Origin: Pelobates cultripes
Lineage: Eukaryota > Chordata > Amphibia > Anura > Pelobatidae
Direction: 5' to 3'
NCBI GenBank assembly: GCA_933207985.1
Contig: OW240920.1
Location: 130,591,145 to 130,655,144 of the forward strand
Length of the DNA: 64,000 nucleotides
The number at the start of each line of letters is the position of its first letter. Positions within the stretch are counted from its first letter, which is position 1. Under the pieces are notes generated by a model. That model was not told the origin of the DNA. It ran no database searches and saw only the letters and a program-made list of their open reading frames with translations. Below are positions 21,561-34,309 of the stretch, in pieces. Made by a program: the position numbers and the translations under genes.

Positions 21561-24390
21561 AATATTGGGATCAGGAAGGCTATAACTATATATTACATAA
21601 CATATATAAATATATACATAAAATATGGAATCTCTTGGAATCTCTGAAGATTCTGAATATATTTTTAACAAAAATATTATGTTTAGAACAGCAATATGAG
21701 AAACTGGGGGGGATTTATCAAAGTGTTCTGCTCTAAAAAGTGGTATAAAGTACCAAAATATGGTCCATAATTTGTTCAGTATCAGGAGGAGGAGCAACAC
21801 AGGATCAACTGTGAAAATTCCTTTTTTTTTTTTTTTTAAACGTGTATTACCATAAAAGACATACCAACTGCTAGCAGCAATGTTATAAGCTCTGTGCTCA
21901 AGGTGCCCTTCTGAGTCTCCCACTAAATAAAATAAACTATTGTTTCCTAAGTATATACCGAATTCTGGAAAAGGTTGGAGAATGTACTGCTACAAGAAAA
22001 TTGATGGGGAAAAGATATATAAAACTACAGTAAAAGTCATAGAATTTAGTATGCAGTAGATAGAGCAGGACTTTGATGCCTTATATCAGCTTTGGTTATC
22101 TAAATTACCCTGACTGATGTTGCGTAAGGTATCAATATTCACCCTTTCGGTGCTACTGTAACAAAAGAGTGACCCTCCCCACCTTATCATGGTGCTGAAA
22201 AAGGCTGTAAACCCATAAAACATGCTAAAATAAACATTTTGTTATCTACAGGACCCTCTCTAAAGGAGAGATAAATAACTTTTTTTCCCCACTAGATGTG
22301 TGTCAGCTGCTAGAGCTGGGGTGACTATCTCACTCCTCCTTCATCCCTACCTCTTCCACCACCATGATGCAATTGTAAGGAGAGCAACATAAGGTAGGTA
22401 AAGGTAGGCCAAGCAGCCTGACCCATACTTCAAAAGACCAGGAAACCCCCCACCCTATTAGCTGGTCACACGCTTATGATGGCCAAAAGGTCTCCACAGT
22501 ATAAATGTCAATACATAAATATGTCATTAATAAAATAATAAGGATGAGTAGATGACCAATCACCTAGTCATAAGAGGTCAATGTAAGGGGCGTTGAGGGA
22601 CACAGCCACTAATAGTATGATGAACCTCAATCTGCAGTATCTCATAGTTTCAGTTAATATATTAGGCCCTTGTATCTTCCTCCTTTGTCCAAGTATATAG
22701 GTTGCATGGGTGTCTTGGTGGCAACCATATTGTATTTTGATATTAAATTACGATCCTACATGGCCATAAGCAGGTTATTAGCTTAACCCGTACCCTTCAC
22801 TTTTTATATATATATGGGGAATGGACCACCCATAGACTTGCGCAATCGGTTTAAAACGAATCACAATTTGTTTGCAGTTTGAGTTCCGCAACTCCGAAAC
22901 ACAATATTGATGATCATGAAAAAAACAAATGGGAGATGGACGAGCCATTTAATTTGTTTTGTGGTTTGGGACAGAAAACACATTAAACAAAAAAGATGAT
23001 TGATGGTTAAAGTAAAAAGATTCTATATATTAATATATTATGTATTTAATAAGTATATATATATAATTTTTTAATTTTTTTTTATTAGTCGTCCTTTTTC
23101 CCCCTCTATTAGTTATTTCTTTTCACTTGACTTGTGAACTAAATGGCAGGAAAATATGTCAATTTGTGTACTGCATACGGCAATATATAACATTTATTTT
23201 TTAGGTACATTTTTGCTTCAGTTTAGTTCATCAAAATTGTTTTTCCCGAACCAAAAGCCCCATGGGTAAAACACTATTTGCCAGAAACATTTTTTTTTCT
23301 GACAAAACACATTTAATTCTCCGCACACAAATCTATCATATTTCTTCATGGTTCGAGAGGTCTGTCTAACCGGTGAGCCTTGGTGGTCTCTTAGGTCGCT
23401 TTATGTTTAATCCTTCAATGCCTTCAATATGCTGCAATCATTTGTTGCAGGAAGGAAATCCCTAGATTAGCTGATACCGCCCTTCGGAATTGCTGTTTGA
23501 TTAATAATTTCCTGCAGAATATCATTTTTACACCCTACAGGGAAGCAATTTTCATGTCCTACCAAACCGCATGAAAAAGTGATTAGCGTCAAGAAAGTAT
23601 GATGGGTATGAGAAACATACAGGGGGAATTATAAAAATCAACACATTTGCATTTATATTTGTTTAAATTTCATGTACATGCTTGATTTTGTATGTATAAA
23701 AAGGCTACTAAATCCTTTATCCATTGGTGATGTCTGTTTGCGTTTTTTCTAAAAAGTACCAAAATAATTCATGTTTCTGCTGTTTTTTACACCTCTTTTT
23801 TGCTCGCTATTTTTCCCGATGATTTTTACTTTCATTACATACACAGTATTATTCATGTATCATCCAAATTGCAGCTATTTGTCAAATTTAATTTCTAATT
23901 TGACCGCTACCCGTTGAGAACTAGAATATTCAATATACCTGTAAAGGTGTACAAAGAATGTACTAAGAAAACATGGTCCGATACTTTGACATTTTACAAT
24001 GGATACTTTGCATTGCTTCTCGCCAGAACTGCCAAGCAATGTTGACAAACTAAAGACGTACCCACCCTTTAATTGCAGAACTAATTACACCCTGGAGTTT
24101 ATTCTCTTCTGGATCACTGCAAAACACTGCACTCAGCCCTTCACATTTAAAAGGACAACAATAAGCCAATCAATATAAAAATGATGTTATGTTGTAGTCA
24201 TGGTCACGGCGTCACATTTTAGATTCAGAGGAGTATGGGTTACACGGTGTCTTGGGTGAGCGTTTGGGGACACCTGCTTTTAAGGTGCTGTGGATCATAA
24301 CGCCTATCTACCTCAACCGGTCTTTGATTGTGGTCTGCACTGAGGTTTGCCCCTGTCGCTTTTCTTTCATGTCAAAATTTAAATGGATCT
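21561..24390. other. Intron, no recognised gene
   Basis: It contains a T-run at about 21820-21836 and AT-rich runs near 22803-22813 and 23030-23085. No exon was found, consistent with direct joining of the flanking formin exons. Confidence 0.5.
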
Positions 24391-24625
24391 CTGCTTGCAA
24401 GTGGTACAAAATGTAGCAATCTGACTACCAACTAGCCATATCCACTATTATAAAAGGCTAAACATTAAATGGAAAATGAAGAATTCAGAAGTACCCCCTC
24501 TCAAAATAAATTAATACATCAATTACGGAGGGGAATCCTATCCTAAACTTTGGAATGCTATACCCATACAGTGGAGACTTTGAAGAAAACTTTCACATTA
24601 TCTCTCCAGCAATCAGCTAGCTACC
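24391..24625 (+). pseudogene. Decayed LINE reverse-transcriptase C-terminus
   Basis: The plus-strand translation gives LQVVQNVAI and later PKLWNAIPIQW across frame breaks. These resemble the LQ..QNAA and APKLWNSLP motifs near the end of CR1/L2-type LINE proteins. The match is short and disrupted. Confidence 0.4.
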
Positions 24626-25169
24626 ATTTGCCTGTCAGGGATTTAGAGATCATTTCGCACCTTAAATGGTCTTCTTTCCTTTTGCTATCCTCCCTATAGT
24701 GCTAAAAAAATAATTAACATCACAGAAAGGTGTGCTGTTATATGTTGAAAAGTTGGGGAAAGAGGGGGAAATGCTGTTTTGTTGTTTTTAGCAGTACATC
24801 TTGAAATTCCCCCCCCCCGCCCCCCACATCTGTTAAATCAAACTTAACATTATAATACATTTTTCAGATACTGTTGTAACATCTACTCGCTACATTGTAA
24901 TATTAAAATGATAACAAAGTATTTAACATTCAAATTACTCTGGTTTTCAAGTACGTCCTAGGGATGTTACCTTAGCCCAACATCCAGGGGTTGTTACTAA
25001 AATAAATATAATCATTAGAAAAAAATAATAATAATTTTTTTTTTTTTAACCATTATCTGTTTAATAAAAATTGTTTATTTATCTTCTGGGGAAAAAATAC
25101 AGATTCAAAACTACGTGGTTTTGCTGCTCCAAAAACTGATTACCTAACCCCCAAAGTGTTACTCTGATA

Positions 25170-25770
25170 ATGCAGTGATGCAACTGGTGAGTGCCAGTGA
25201 CTCACTCAGACCAACCATCATATTTAAAAGCCCCTTACAAGCCCACTGGCTGGGTCCCATGATATACAGGCTACCAGGCAGAGATACTCCAACATACGCT
25301 CCCAGAGAGAGATGCACATTCTTAGACATAAACACACACAAACAGATATACATTTCAGACAATGTCATGGGATACACACAGATATACACTCACAGATACA
25401 AACACGGGCACATATTTTGAACACATTATAAAGTATGTTTTATTTAGTCAACCTCCTTTTACGTCATGTTTTTACAGTTGAAGAGTGGCTTCGGGGGTCT
25501 ATTGAGGATCAGCAGGTATAGGGCTAGGGACTCCTAGCACCTCTGCTAACCTCCCACGCGGCTTCCTTGGGAGCTAAGAGGAAGCGATATGACATCACTA
25601 CCTCCCAGCACTGCCGGACAGGAGACCAGAGGGGTAAGGCAGGCAGTCAGTGAGGTCCATTAAGGGGCCTGGTCCTCTGGAGCACCACAATGCAGCCCAT
25701 CCCATGCAAAGCCCATTGCTCGACTGGGCCCCTTACAGGAGTAATGGCTATCACCCCCTGATGGCGGCCC
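25170..25770. repeat. Composite repeat: CA-rich tract plus GC-rich block
   Basis: ACACACAAACAGATATACAT-type sequence (about 25320-25410) is followed by a GC-rich block with TGCAGCCCATCCCATGC and GATGGCGGCCCTGG. Similar CA-rich plus GC-rich pairings lie at 43200-43470 and 44520-45215. Confidence 0.4.
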
Positions 25771-26249
25771 TGGACCCACTGACTAAGAGGGGCATCTCCC
25801 CATTGTACACATGCACATCAGGATAACAGGCAGCCTTGCAACAGACTCAACCATGGCTACTCATTTGCTCACCACTGCAGGAACTGAGGTATGGGGGGAA
25901 GAATGCCCCCCAGAAAAAAATTGGCTTTGAATTTAACATAATTTTGTAACTGTTTAAGAAATTTAAGAAAAAGTTAAGACTTGGTTATCCCATCCTACTA
26001 AGAGACCCTCTTAGTGATAACATGTAATATTGCCTATAGAAAGCTGCATGGTTTAATGTATGCTCACTAAGCGAGGCTGGGGTTATTATGAAAGGCTGTG
26101 CCCCAGATTGTCTTTGGTTCCTACTCCAATGTTGCTAAAGCACTTTTTGTGTCCAGTTGGAAGAGAAAATCACATTGTGGCATGTAAATCTCATACGTTA
26201 ATGGGACACAGTCATCAACATTTTTCAATATCTTTATAGAATTTTTTTT

Positions 26250-26627
26250 CAGAGAAACTGCTATGTTTACATTTGGGTTAATCCAGCCTCTAGTGGCTGT
26301 CTCATTGACAGCCGCTAGAGGCGCTTGCGTGCTTCTCACTGTGATTTTCACAGTCAGAAGATGCCAGCGTCCATAGGAAAGCATTGTGAATGCTTTCCTA
26401 TGAGACTGGCTGAATGCGCGCGCGGCTCTTGCCGTGCATGCGCATTCAGCTGAGGAGGCGGAGAGGAGGAGGAGAGTTCCCCGCCAGGCGCTGGAGAAAG
26501 AGGTAAGTTTAACCCCTTCCACCCCGTAGAGCCCGGCGGGAGGAGGCCCTGAGGGTGGGGGAACCCTCAGGGCACTATAGTGCCAGGAAAACGAGTATGT
26601 TTTCCTGGCACTATAGTGGTCCTTTAA
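26250..26627. mobile_element. T2-type miniature element, left end missing
   Basis: AGAGAAACTGCTATGTTTAC, GGCTGTCTCATTGACAGCC and GGCACTATAGTGGTCCTTTAA closely match the right part of the intact copy at 60948-61368. The left TTAAAGG terminus is absent. Confidence 0.75.
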
Positions 26628-27697
26628 TATACAGATGCATTGGAATTTTTTAAAAATAAATCACTTGCCTAATCTTCCCACACACCTATCACCTATCCTA
26701 TAAAGTGCTGTAGGGGAATGAGCACATGATTTTGAAAAACAATGGTTGCAAAATATGAGTGTTGGATCATTGACAGTCTGGCCAAAGGTGTATACAGATG
26801 GCTGGCAGTAAGGCGGGCAAGAGATTTATTTTTAAATCAACATAAATGAATAAAGAAAATTTAATAAAAATTAAACCGTATATTATAACAGAGATTATTA
26901 TTGAAAAAAGTGACATTGTTTCTTTAAAACAGCAATTGACAAAGTCATCTTTCATACAGTCATGGCTGTGAGAACATACTTTCACTGCTTCCTTTATTTA
27001 CGTTCAAGAGTTTTTATTTCCGTTGCAGTTAATATGGGCATTATTTAACAATGCTCGATTTGGCCCATTTAAAAAAAATATACTTTTTTTGTCACATACA
27101 AAGCTTATTATTTACAACCCAATGTATATTTAAGGGAATGCAAAGTAGGAAACTGAGTTTTATTGGATATGTATGGCAGAAGAACAGGGTTTTCCCTGGC
27201 ACCATACCAGTGTTGGCACTTTTTACGCCAGGGGGATGAGACTGGCCACCTTCTGACATGTCTACTTAAGGGAGGCAAGCTGGTTCTCTTGGGGAGAAAC
27301 ATGAACTAGGAAGAAGGAATGGGTGGTACGTGTAAATCAAACTATTCCATGAATAATTTATTTATTTATTTTGAAAAACTTTTTTTGCTGTTTCAGTTGC
27401 TTAGTAGATAAGTCCCTAATTTGATATCCTCATGAAAACAAAAGGATCCAAAAATTTTGTTTCAATCCGTTCAGAATTCGCTTGTTTTCAATTCGTTTTA
27501 GTTTGTAAGGAATTCGGAAATTGTCTGATTAATCCGAAATCCAATTCAGAGCAAAATTCAGTACACAAATCTATTCCACACCTCTCTAGGAGACAAAGGG
27601 TGAAGGCAGTTAAACAATGATTCTTATGTTCAAGGAGCAGGGCAGGTGGAACTGGAAGTGGATTTACTGTGACAGTTGTTAACAGTAGCAGCCAATG

Positions 27698-27745
27698 TCT
27701 GTTCCTATTTAACTACAGGGTCTGTTCCTATTTAACTACAGGGTT
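27698..27745. repeat. Short tandem duplication
   Basis: The segment TCTGTTCCTATTTAACTACA is present twice in tandem with a unit of about 24 bp. Confidence 0.75.
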
Positions 27746-27942
27746 TATAACCTAAAAAGCAAGTCGGTAAATATTAACTACTGACTTAACAAATTTAGAC
27801 CAAAATAGAAGATTTTTTGGCGGGGAAATTCTGCAAATCTGTCGTGCTGAACTTATTTTCATAATACCATTTTCTCCTAAATGTTGTTGGTCACCAAGTC
27901 ACCGCAATGCACTGTTTAGTACATAGAACACAATGGGATTTA

Positions 27943-28365
27943 TAAAAGGGACATTATAAGCAACCAGACCACTTCAGCTCGTTGAAGGAATCTGGTTGCA
28001 TGGTCCCTGTCCCCCACAGCCCTGCAATGTAAAACATTGCAATTTTAGAGAAACTGAATGAAGTTGTTATGGTGTCACGAGGCCACCAGGTACACTTTTA
28101 CCTCAAGGGTTTAAACCGTTCTCGAACGGTGATCTCAACCCACCCCAGGTTGCATATCATTTACAAGTCAGTTTTGTAAATGTGTAGTCACTTATTGGTT
28201 GAAGGCAGTCAGCTGACGATCCAGTCCGGCGGCACTCTATGCCGGATGTGCCTGTGGGGATTTGAGATCGGCACTGGAGGAAACCTTGGGGTTATACCAT
28301 TCGAGTACTGTTTAACGCCTTGAGGTTTACATGGAGATGTTATGGTGCCTGGAGTGTTCATTTAA
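27943..28365. mobile_element. T2-type miniature element, diverged
   Basis: It begins AAAAGGGACATTATAAGCAA, has the CCAGACCACTTCAGCTCGTT palindrome arm, and ends GGAGTGTTCATTTAA. Confidence 0.6.
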
Positions 28366-28772
28366 GCACCAAGCCAGCTCAAAATCAGAGTCATTTTATG
28401 CACATAATTATATAACAGTTCTGTCACACAGACAAGTGGATGAAATATGCACAGGAGTCGTATGACAGATCACTGTTTTCAATTTTTGTAAGAATGGGTA
28501 AATCCTTAAAAAGGCAGTTTAACCATTTCATCTCATTGCATTGGTTATGCTGCCTGGAGTCCCATGGCACTCTCCCCCCATTTAGTGTTAAACCATTTTT
28601 GAGCAGTTTAACACTGAATGAGGGTCCCTGCCCACACTGGAGGTTTGGGTAAGGCAAAAATTTGACTCTTGCTTCAATCAATAGAAATTCAACAGTCAAA
28701 ATGCCTACAACATCCCTTTAACATGACTGAAGACATGTCTAACTTCCCTGTCTTCAAGCATTTAAACACTAA

Positions 28773-29200
28773 TTAACAGACCACTGTAAGCACCATAACC
28801 ACTTAAATTGATTGACGTGGTTATGGTACCTCACGTCTGTGGTTCCTGAATGGCTACTAAATTTTTTATTATCTGTGTAGCAAAGATTCTCAGTCTCTGG
28901 CAACCCTGCCTCCAATGACAATGTGGCAGAGCTATACTTCACATCACACAATTCCAGGACTAGCGGCCAGTGTATCACTGCCACAATCCCTGGTATAAAC
29001 TGTTATGGCGTGAGGGGAAAGCATAGTGACATATCATCAATGGATCTGGGTTTTAGGATGATGAGGACTGAGAATCTCTACTAAAATACAGTGAGTTAAC
29101 TGTTTTTTAATGATGCGGGAACCAGTGTCCATGGACTCCAGGCACCATAACCACTTCAATCTGAACTTGAATGGTTATGTTGCTTTCATTGTCCTTTTAA
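28773..29200. mobile_element. T2-type miniature element, diverged
   Basis: CAGACCACTGTAAGCACCAT and CATAACCACTTAAATTGATT on the left are answered by AATGGTTATGTTGCTTTCAT and TGTCCTTTTAA on the right, giving inverted ends. Confidence 0.55.
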
Positions 29201-30180
29201 GACATATTTTGTTCTGCTGAATCCAACCACTTCAATCAAAGGAAAATACTGACACAGGACAGCATACAGACATCCAAATCAAACCTGCCCCCTTTAAAAA
29301 CAGTCACGTGTCCACGTTATCCACTAAATTGTAGTGAATTCAAAAAGGAACTGTTCAATTATCGGCAAAAATAGCAGAATCAGGAAAATTCTCTACCATC
29401 CATATTATCGGCTCGATTATTTTGGCCTACTATTGAAAATTATCATGTCAATTCTCCACAATTCCCAGTTAAGTGAAAAAATGCTTTATGTATACGTATA
29501 TGTGTACAAAAATACACGCAAGTTTATATTGGAGGTCCTTAAAGCATGGGCATACGAACAGGTGTTTGTTATGGGATAAAAATTCACACAAGGCAGCTAG
29601 TCCATATAAGGTATTAGACAAATATAATTATAAAGTGCACTTCTTTTTTTATCTCATTACGTAAAGCCCCCATAACAAATATCTTTACCATTCTTTCTTA
29701 TCTAAAATCTAGGGATAAGTGAAAAATAATCTCAGGAATTTTCACACATTTAGTAACCCCCTGCATTCCATGATCCTATTATGGTAGCTTTTAGTATTTT
29801 TTCCCCCCTGATTGGAGACAACTTTCACTCTGTTGCTCTGTTTCTTTTCTAATGGACAAATGTTTTATCCGCACAGAAAAACGTTTTTTCCGCACAAGCC
29901 AAAAGTTATTCCATAGATAAGACTGGGTTAAAACTCATAAAGTCATGGGACAAACAGTTCTGTAAGGCAGATATTTGTATTGTGTTTACTAATTATCTAA
30001 AATTCTGAACAAAGATTAATGTGTTTGTAAGAAGCAGGACTAGGAAAACCCAGAAAAATATGATAGATAAGTTGTATGTTAATGTGTAAATGGAGTTCAG
30101 CCAAAGAGTGTATCTCACATGCAAAATGGTTTTTGGATAAGTGGTGGGATGCAAATTTCATTAGCAGTTATTGTATCAAG
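29201..30180. other. Intron, no recognised element
   Basis: Unremarkable AT-rich intron directly downstream of the first coding exon. Confidence 0.5.
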
Positions 30181-30262
30181 TTCAGGTTAGTAAGCGTAAT
30201 AGACAGAGATACATTTTGTGTCTAGATTTGACTTGGCAATAAGAGTTTTGACCAGTGCTTAC

Positions 30263-30667
30263 CTTGGTCATCTGGGTATCTCCAAGAGAAAGGGATCTAC
30301 GCGTCCGAGGTGATCCTCGCTGTATTTCTTCTTCCTGCTTCCCGAAAAGTTCTTCCATCCTTCTAGTGTCAATTTGTAGGTCACCCTGAAAGGTCTCTGA
30401 ACTCCATAGACTGGGTCGACCTTTTACCTTTTCCAATGGAATAGCCTCCCAATTAAAGTTCCGTAGGCGTGACCTCCGTTTTGTGTCAAAGGTTGGAAAT
30501 GGGCTTCCAGGAGGCCCTGACAAGTTCAAGTTTGGGGGAGGCGGTGGTGGAGGGGCTGGGATTTCCACAGTTGCGTAATGTTCCGGCATTGGAGATCCAC
30601 TGAACTGTATAGGAGACGCAGAGTGTAAGCTGTCATCTTTGACTCCCATGCTCATATTGATCAGCAT
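30263..30667 (-). CDS. fhdc1: FHDC1-like formin, first coding exon (FH1 and start of FH2)
   Basis: This exon codes for 135 residues. It opens MLINMSMGVKDDSLHS, which resembles the short N-terminus of vertebrate FHDC1. A single run of seven prolines (about residues 39-45) forms a minimal FH1, the kind of segment that binds profilin. Next comes a basic stretch and RLRNFNWEAIPLEKVKG, the FH2 lasso with its conserved tryptophan, then IDTRRMEELFGKQEEE, which matches the IDT..IEELFGQQED region of FHDC1. The donor is AAG|GTAAGC at 30262, phase 0. The exon continues 5' as 61 bases of probable leader to an acceptor TTTAG at 30729-30730. The start at 30667 has G at -3, and an in-frame stop lies shortly upstream. 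Reading past the donor gives unrelated residues and a stop, so the open frame beyond 30263 is intronic. Confidence 0.88.
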
Positions 30668-30728
30668 TTCACAGGGGGGTTTGAAAAAATCCCCCTGTCT
30701 TCATCAAAGTCTAAATCAGGACTGGAAC
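30668..30728 (-). other. 5' leader of the first coding exon, with a short upstream ORF
   Basis: These 61 bases lie between a probable splice acceptor (TATCTTGCTTTAG, intron side 30729 onward) and the start codon. They contain an 11-codon upstream ORF from ATG at 30704 to a TGA at 30671-30669, ending one base before the main ATG. Another frame reads SSPDLDFDEDRG, acidic and coding-like, but has no ATG and ends in TGA just after the main start. The leader holds three homopolymers of five or six bases, so a length error could join that acidic frame to the main one. I favour a true leader because the main frame starts like FHDC1. Confidence 0.5.
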
Positions 30729-30730
30729 CT

Positions 30731-31670
30731 AAAGCAAGATAGAAATAACCATCAGAGACAGTGGAGAACTCACACGGCTCATTGAGCATAGGCACGCGTG
30801 GGATCCTTGTGAACAGCTGTCAGAACAAGAGATAAACCACAAGAATGCCTGAGCTTACAGGAGAATATGTGTATAGTCATAAGATGAATGATTATTAAGC
30901 TTTCATACCCAAGATGTTGCTAAAGTGTTGATTGGCATTATGTATCTATATCAGAGGTGTATATAGACATTGATGCTATTCAGTACAAAATGTTCAGTTG
31001 GGCCCTCATTCCTTCACATACACAGGTCAATGAGATAAGTTACTATTTGAAAAAAAAAAAGATCGAGAAGAAGCTACATATTGCACTCTATCGATGCAAC
31101 ACATTTGACATACTCAGTGCTATTCACAAAATTGTGATTTGTCAGGAATTCTAAGTGAGTTTCAAATTTTAGTTCATCGCTGAATTTTAAAAAGTACATT
31201 TTGGGTTTAACTATTTTTGCTGAAAAGAATTGAAATCCACTTTGTATTCCAGCAAAAGATCACAGTTCAGTGAATAACCCAGGGTAGTGTGATTAGTGTG
31301 ATTGGTACTGCTTTGACCATCCTGAGCTGGTTTATCTGTGTAACCTAGTAAGTCTTTTATGTCCATTATTTGCAGAGTAAAACCACTTAGCAGAAAATGC
31401 CTACAAACCTTCTGACTTAAAAAAACATTAGGGGAGATTTTTCCTAGTGCAAAATGTAAAAGAGGATTAGTCGCCAATGGGATTTATTTGCTACTTCCAC
31501 TGGTTTCAATGGTGATGGCTCCACTTTTAGACTACTTTTTAGAACAGTACACTTTCAGGTTTTTCATTAAATAGAGTATTGGCAGAAATTCAAAGCGGAA
31601 AAATTCTCCAAAACAGTTATGCTTCCAGTTCCTCCTTGGCCTTCCAAATCCCTGTATTGCTCAGCTTAAA
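30731..31670. other. Upstream sequence, no recognised element
   Basis: If a distal first exon exists, this is first-intron sequence. No exon-like block was recognised. Confidence 0.45.
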
Positions 31671-31674
31671 GCGG

Positions 31675-32345
31675 TACTGACTGTCGATACAGGCTTATCT
31701 TCCTGACTCGAAGCTACTCTCACACTTTGCCCCTTTGCTAGTTCTTACCATGATTTTAGAGTCCAATTCAAACTACTGATATTAGCATACAAAGCCCTCA
31801 TCTCTTCAATACATTTCCTCTATAATTCACAAATGCACCTTTTCTTTACTCCGCAAGTGACCTCCTCATCCTCTGCTCGTTCTCACACTGTTAATTGTCA
31901 TCATCAGAATTTCTTTAGGGCCGCACCAAAGCTATGGAATTCTCTACCTTGTATGCCCTCTAAGAACTCATTTAAAACTCATCTAGTTGGGAACACTTAC
32001 CATCCTCCTGGGTGATACATCTCTCATTTAAACAGCTCTCCAGTCTCTCCAAACATTGCCTGAGTTCGCAAAGTCCACTTCACTCTCCCTCCTTCCTCTC
32101 CAGCTTTCTCCACACATCATTAACACAAGTTTAATGAGACACAAGCATCCTATCTATCTACCTCTCCTCCCCTTTACCCCTTCCTCCCAGCTTGAAAGCT
32201 AGTTTGAGCTGGGCTTTCTTTACCTCTTGTATCTGTCAACATGATTTGTGTCTGTTAATTACCAGCTGTTATATAACCCCACAGTATGACTGCAAAGCGC
32301 TACAGAAAATGTTGGATCTATATAAATACTATATATAATAATGTT
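31675..32345 (+). pseudogene. CR1/L2-type LINE 3' fragment
   Basis: Translation around 31910-32010 gives RAAPKLWNSLPCMPSKNSFK and then THLV. This is the recognisable C-terminal motif of CR1/L2/Rex-type reverse transcriptases. The fragment ends with GCAAAGCGCTACAGAAAATG and TATATAAATAC, a typical terminus for these LINEs. Upstream, ACAAAGCCCTCATCTC also fits that reading. It is truncated at the 5' side and contains frame breaks. Confidence 0.7.
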
Positions 32346-34300
32346 AAAGACGTCCCCTGGAGGACGGCGCTAGGGAACCGCCAGTGGGACGCACCAGGGA
32401 ACTCCAGGCACCATAACCACTACATCCTGCTGTGCTATGCTGCTTAGATTGCCTGTTTAGCCTTCAGAACATTCACATATGGTGTCCATGCACGCAAAAT
32501 GGAAATGGACTCAAAATGGTTACAAAAAGGTATGACTTTCTTGAACATCCAATATTTAAACTCACTCAAAAAAACAGAAAATAGTGTCAGACAGTAGAAA
32601 TAAAATAAGCTTAATAACTCGATCCGTCAGTGAATATAAGACCAACTGGTATAATTGTATGTGTTTGTACAACATAGATTCCTATGTATCTGTTACTATA
32701 AAAAAACTGTATTAGAAAATGTCATTGCCTGGATTGTAGCACAGGGATACAAATTTAAAGCCGTGTTAGGCAGTATTCACCAAAGACAGAGTTGTATTAT
32801 ATTGAAAACCAAATGTTAAAGTTTAGGCACAAACAGTTGATTTTGAACATGTTCCGCGTAATCTATCACATCTATCACTGTCTCGCTATTTGTGCCAAAA
32901 TTTTACTAATTCGTTTGCAATTCACTGTTTGGTGGATGTTCACCATATCCTACCAGTGACAAACCACACAGCAGCGAGACACTTGTACAAGCCATGAGTG
33001 CACACTAGCACATAACTTAGAAATGACTACTAGTGACTGTGTTAAACTAGCAGGTAACTAACACCAACCAGAATATTAGACACATTAGGGCTTATCAGTT
33101 GTGGGTACATTTCTAAAAGTGGCGCATTGGGCACAGAAAGCCATAGAATGTTCCATATGGCTATTTCGGAATTGTTCTCTACTTTTAACATGCTTCAAAC
33201 CATCACTATCCACCTGGAGTCACCCCGAAATCTTGGCAATATGCCAGTATTTTGTTTATGATGTTACGCCCATGTCCTCACAGTGGGCAATAAAATTCCC
33301 CAAAATATACATAGGCCATCTGAATTAATAGAACAGATATCTAATAAATAGCATTGATAAATCATTTCCATAAAATTGCCTCCTTAATGGGCATGTCTGG
33401 ATAATCTGAATGCAACCCATAAAATCCCTTAAAAGTTCCATAAAATAAGAAAAAAAATATGGTCGGTTTTCTAGAAACAGCAAACCGGGGGCAACATTCT
33501 AAAGTGGCACAGTTGCCATGGAAACCAAAGAAATGTTTCTGGTGATTGCTCCACCTTAATTTTGTTCTACAATTTCTCTGTGTTTATAACTCCTACAATG
33601 TTTTAAAAAAATATTTTCCAGGTACATTTCCTGCTCAAAGGCATTATATATATACAAATGGCATCTGAGCAACTATATCAATTCATGCACCTAAGATCAG
33701 TCCAATTTAACATGATCAGGTTCCCCTTAAAGGAGAATAGTTATCAATATTCGATATTGCAAAGCTGTGTTGGAATTTATCCAAGTTTGAAGAATAAAGG
33801 GGAAATATGACAATTTTATACCAATCTCTGTGCATTTTTCATCATAAAATGACCTCAAATCACACACACACACACGTAAGTAATCTTTCTATTCCATTAA
33901 ATATACAGAAACGTTAATACATATAACAAGTGTTTGCCATGTAAATATACAGCTTGCAAAATACACACCCCCCCTTACAAGCTATATGAGTCCTTTAATT
34001 TCTATGTACATCACTATCTGCTTTATGTGCCCATATCACTCATTGCACATCTGAATGTTCCAGTCCAAAACTGATCCTTTCACTCCATAAGTGTATAAAC
34101 TGCCTCCAAAATAAATAAATTCATCATTGTTTCCCCCCCCAGGCTTGTCACATACCAAACTTCACAAACTTCCTAATATGCACAAATCACTATATAAAGC
34201 ATTGACATGCTCGATTAAAGAAGGGCAGTTATCCAGTAATTTCCCAAATCAGTCAGCACTTCTTACTGAGCCCAAAACAGCCCATCATCATGCCAAAATC
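32346..34300. other. Upstream sequence, little recognisable
   Basis: AACTCCAGGCACCATAACCA near 32400 is part of a T2-like end. A short (CA) run lies near 33862-33874. Nothing else was recognised. Confidence 0.45.
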
Positions 34301-34309
34301 CCAACTCTT

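Larger units (their letters stand above)
1..30728 (-). other. fhdc1: FHDC1-like formin gene, 5' portion, runs off the left edge
   Basis: This is the span of one multi-exon gene on the minus strand. FHDC1 proteins are formins with a short proline-rich FH1 and an actin-assembling FH2 domain near the N-terminus, and they link actin with microtubules. Five exons were found, with introns of about 11.1 kb, 3.2 kb, 137 bp and 13.4 kb. The splice sites are GT-AG and the phases agree at every junction (0, 2, 0, 2). The joined reading frame gives about 252 residues matching the start of FHDC1, without the GTPase-binding and inhibitory N-terminal regions of diaphanous formins, as expected for this family. 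The rest of FH2, including its GN-motif region, is not in the window, and no further exon was recognised in 1-2046. Assignment to FHDC1 rather than a close paralogue rests on remembered family sequence and is an inference. Confidence 0.82.

Noticed and set aside
26121..26522. 133-codon minus-strand frame (also 60979-61200 and 5666-5968)
   Set aside because: They lie within T2-type miniature elements, which do not code for protein.
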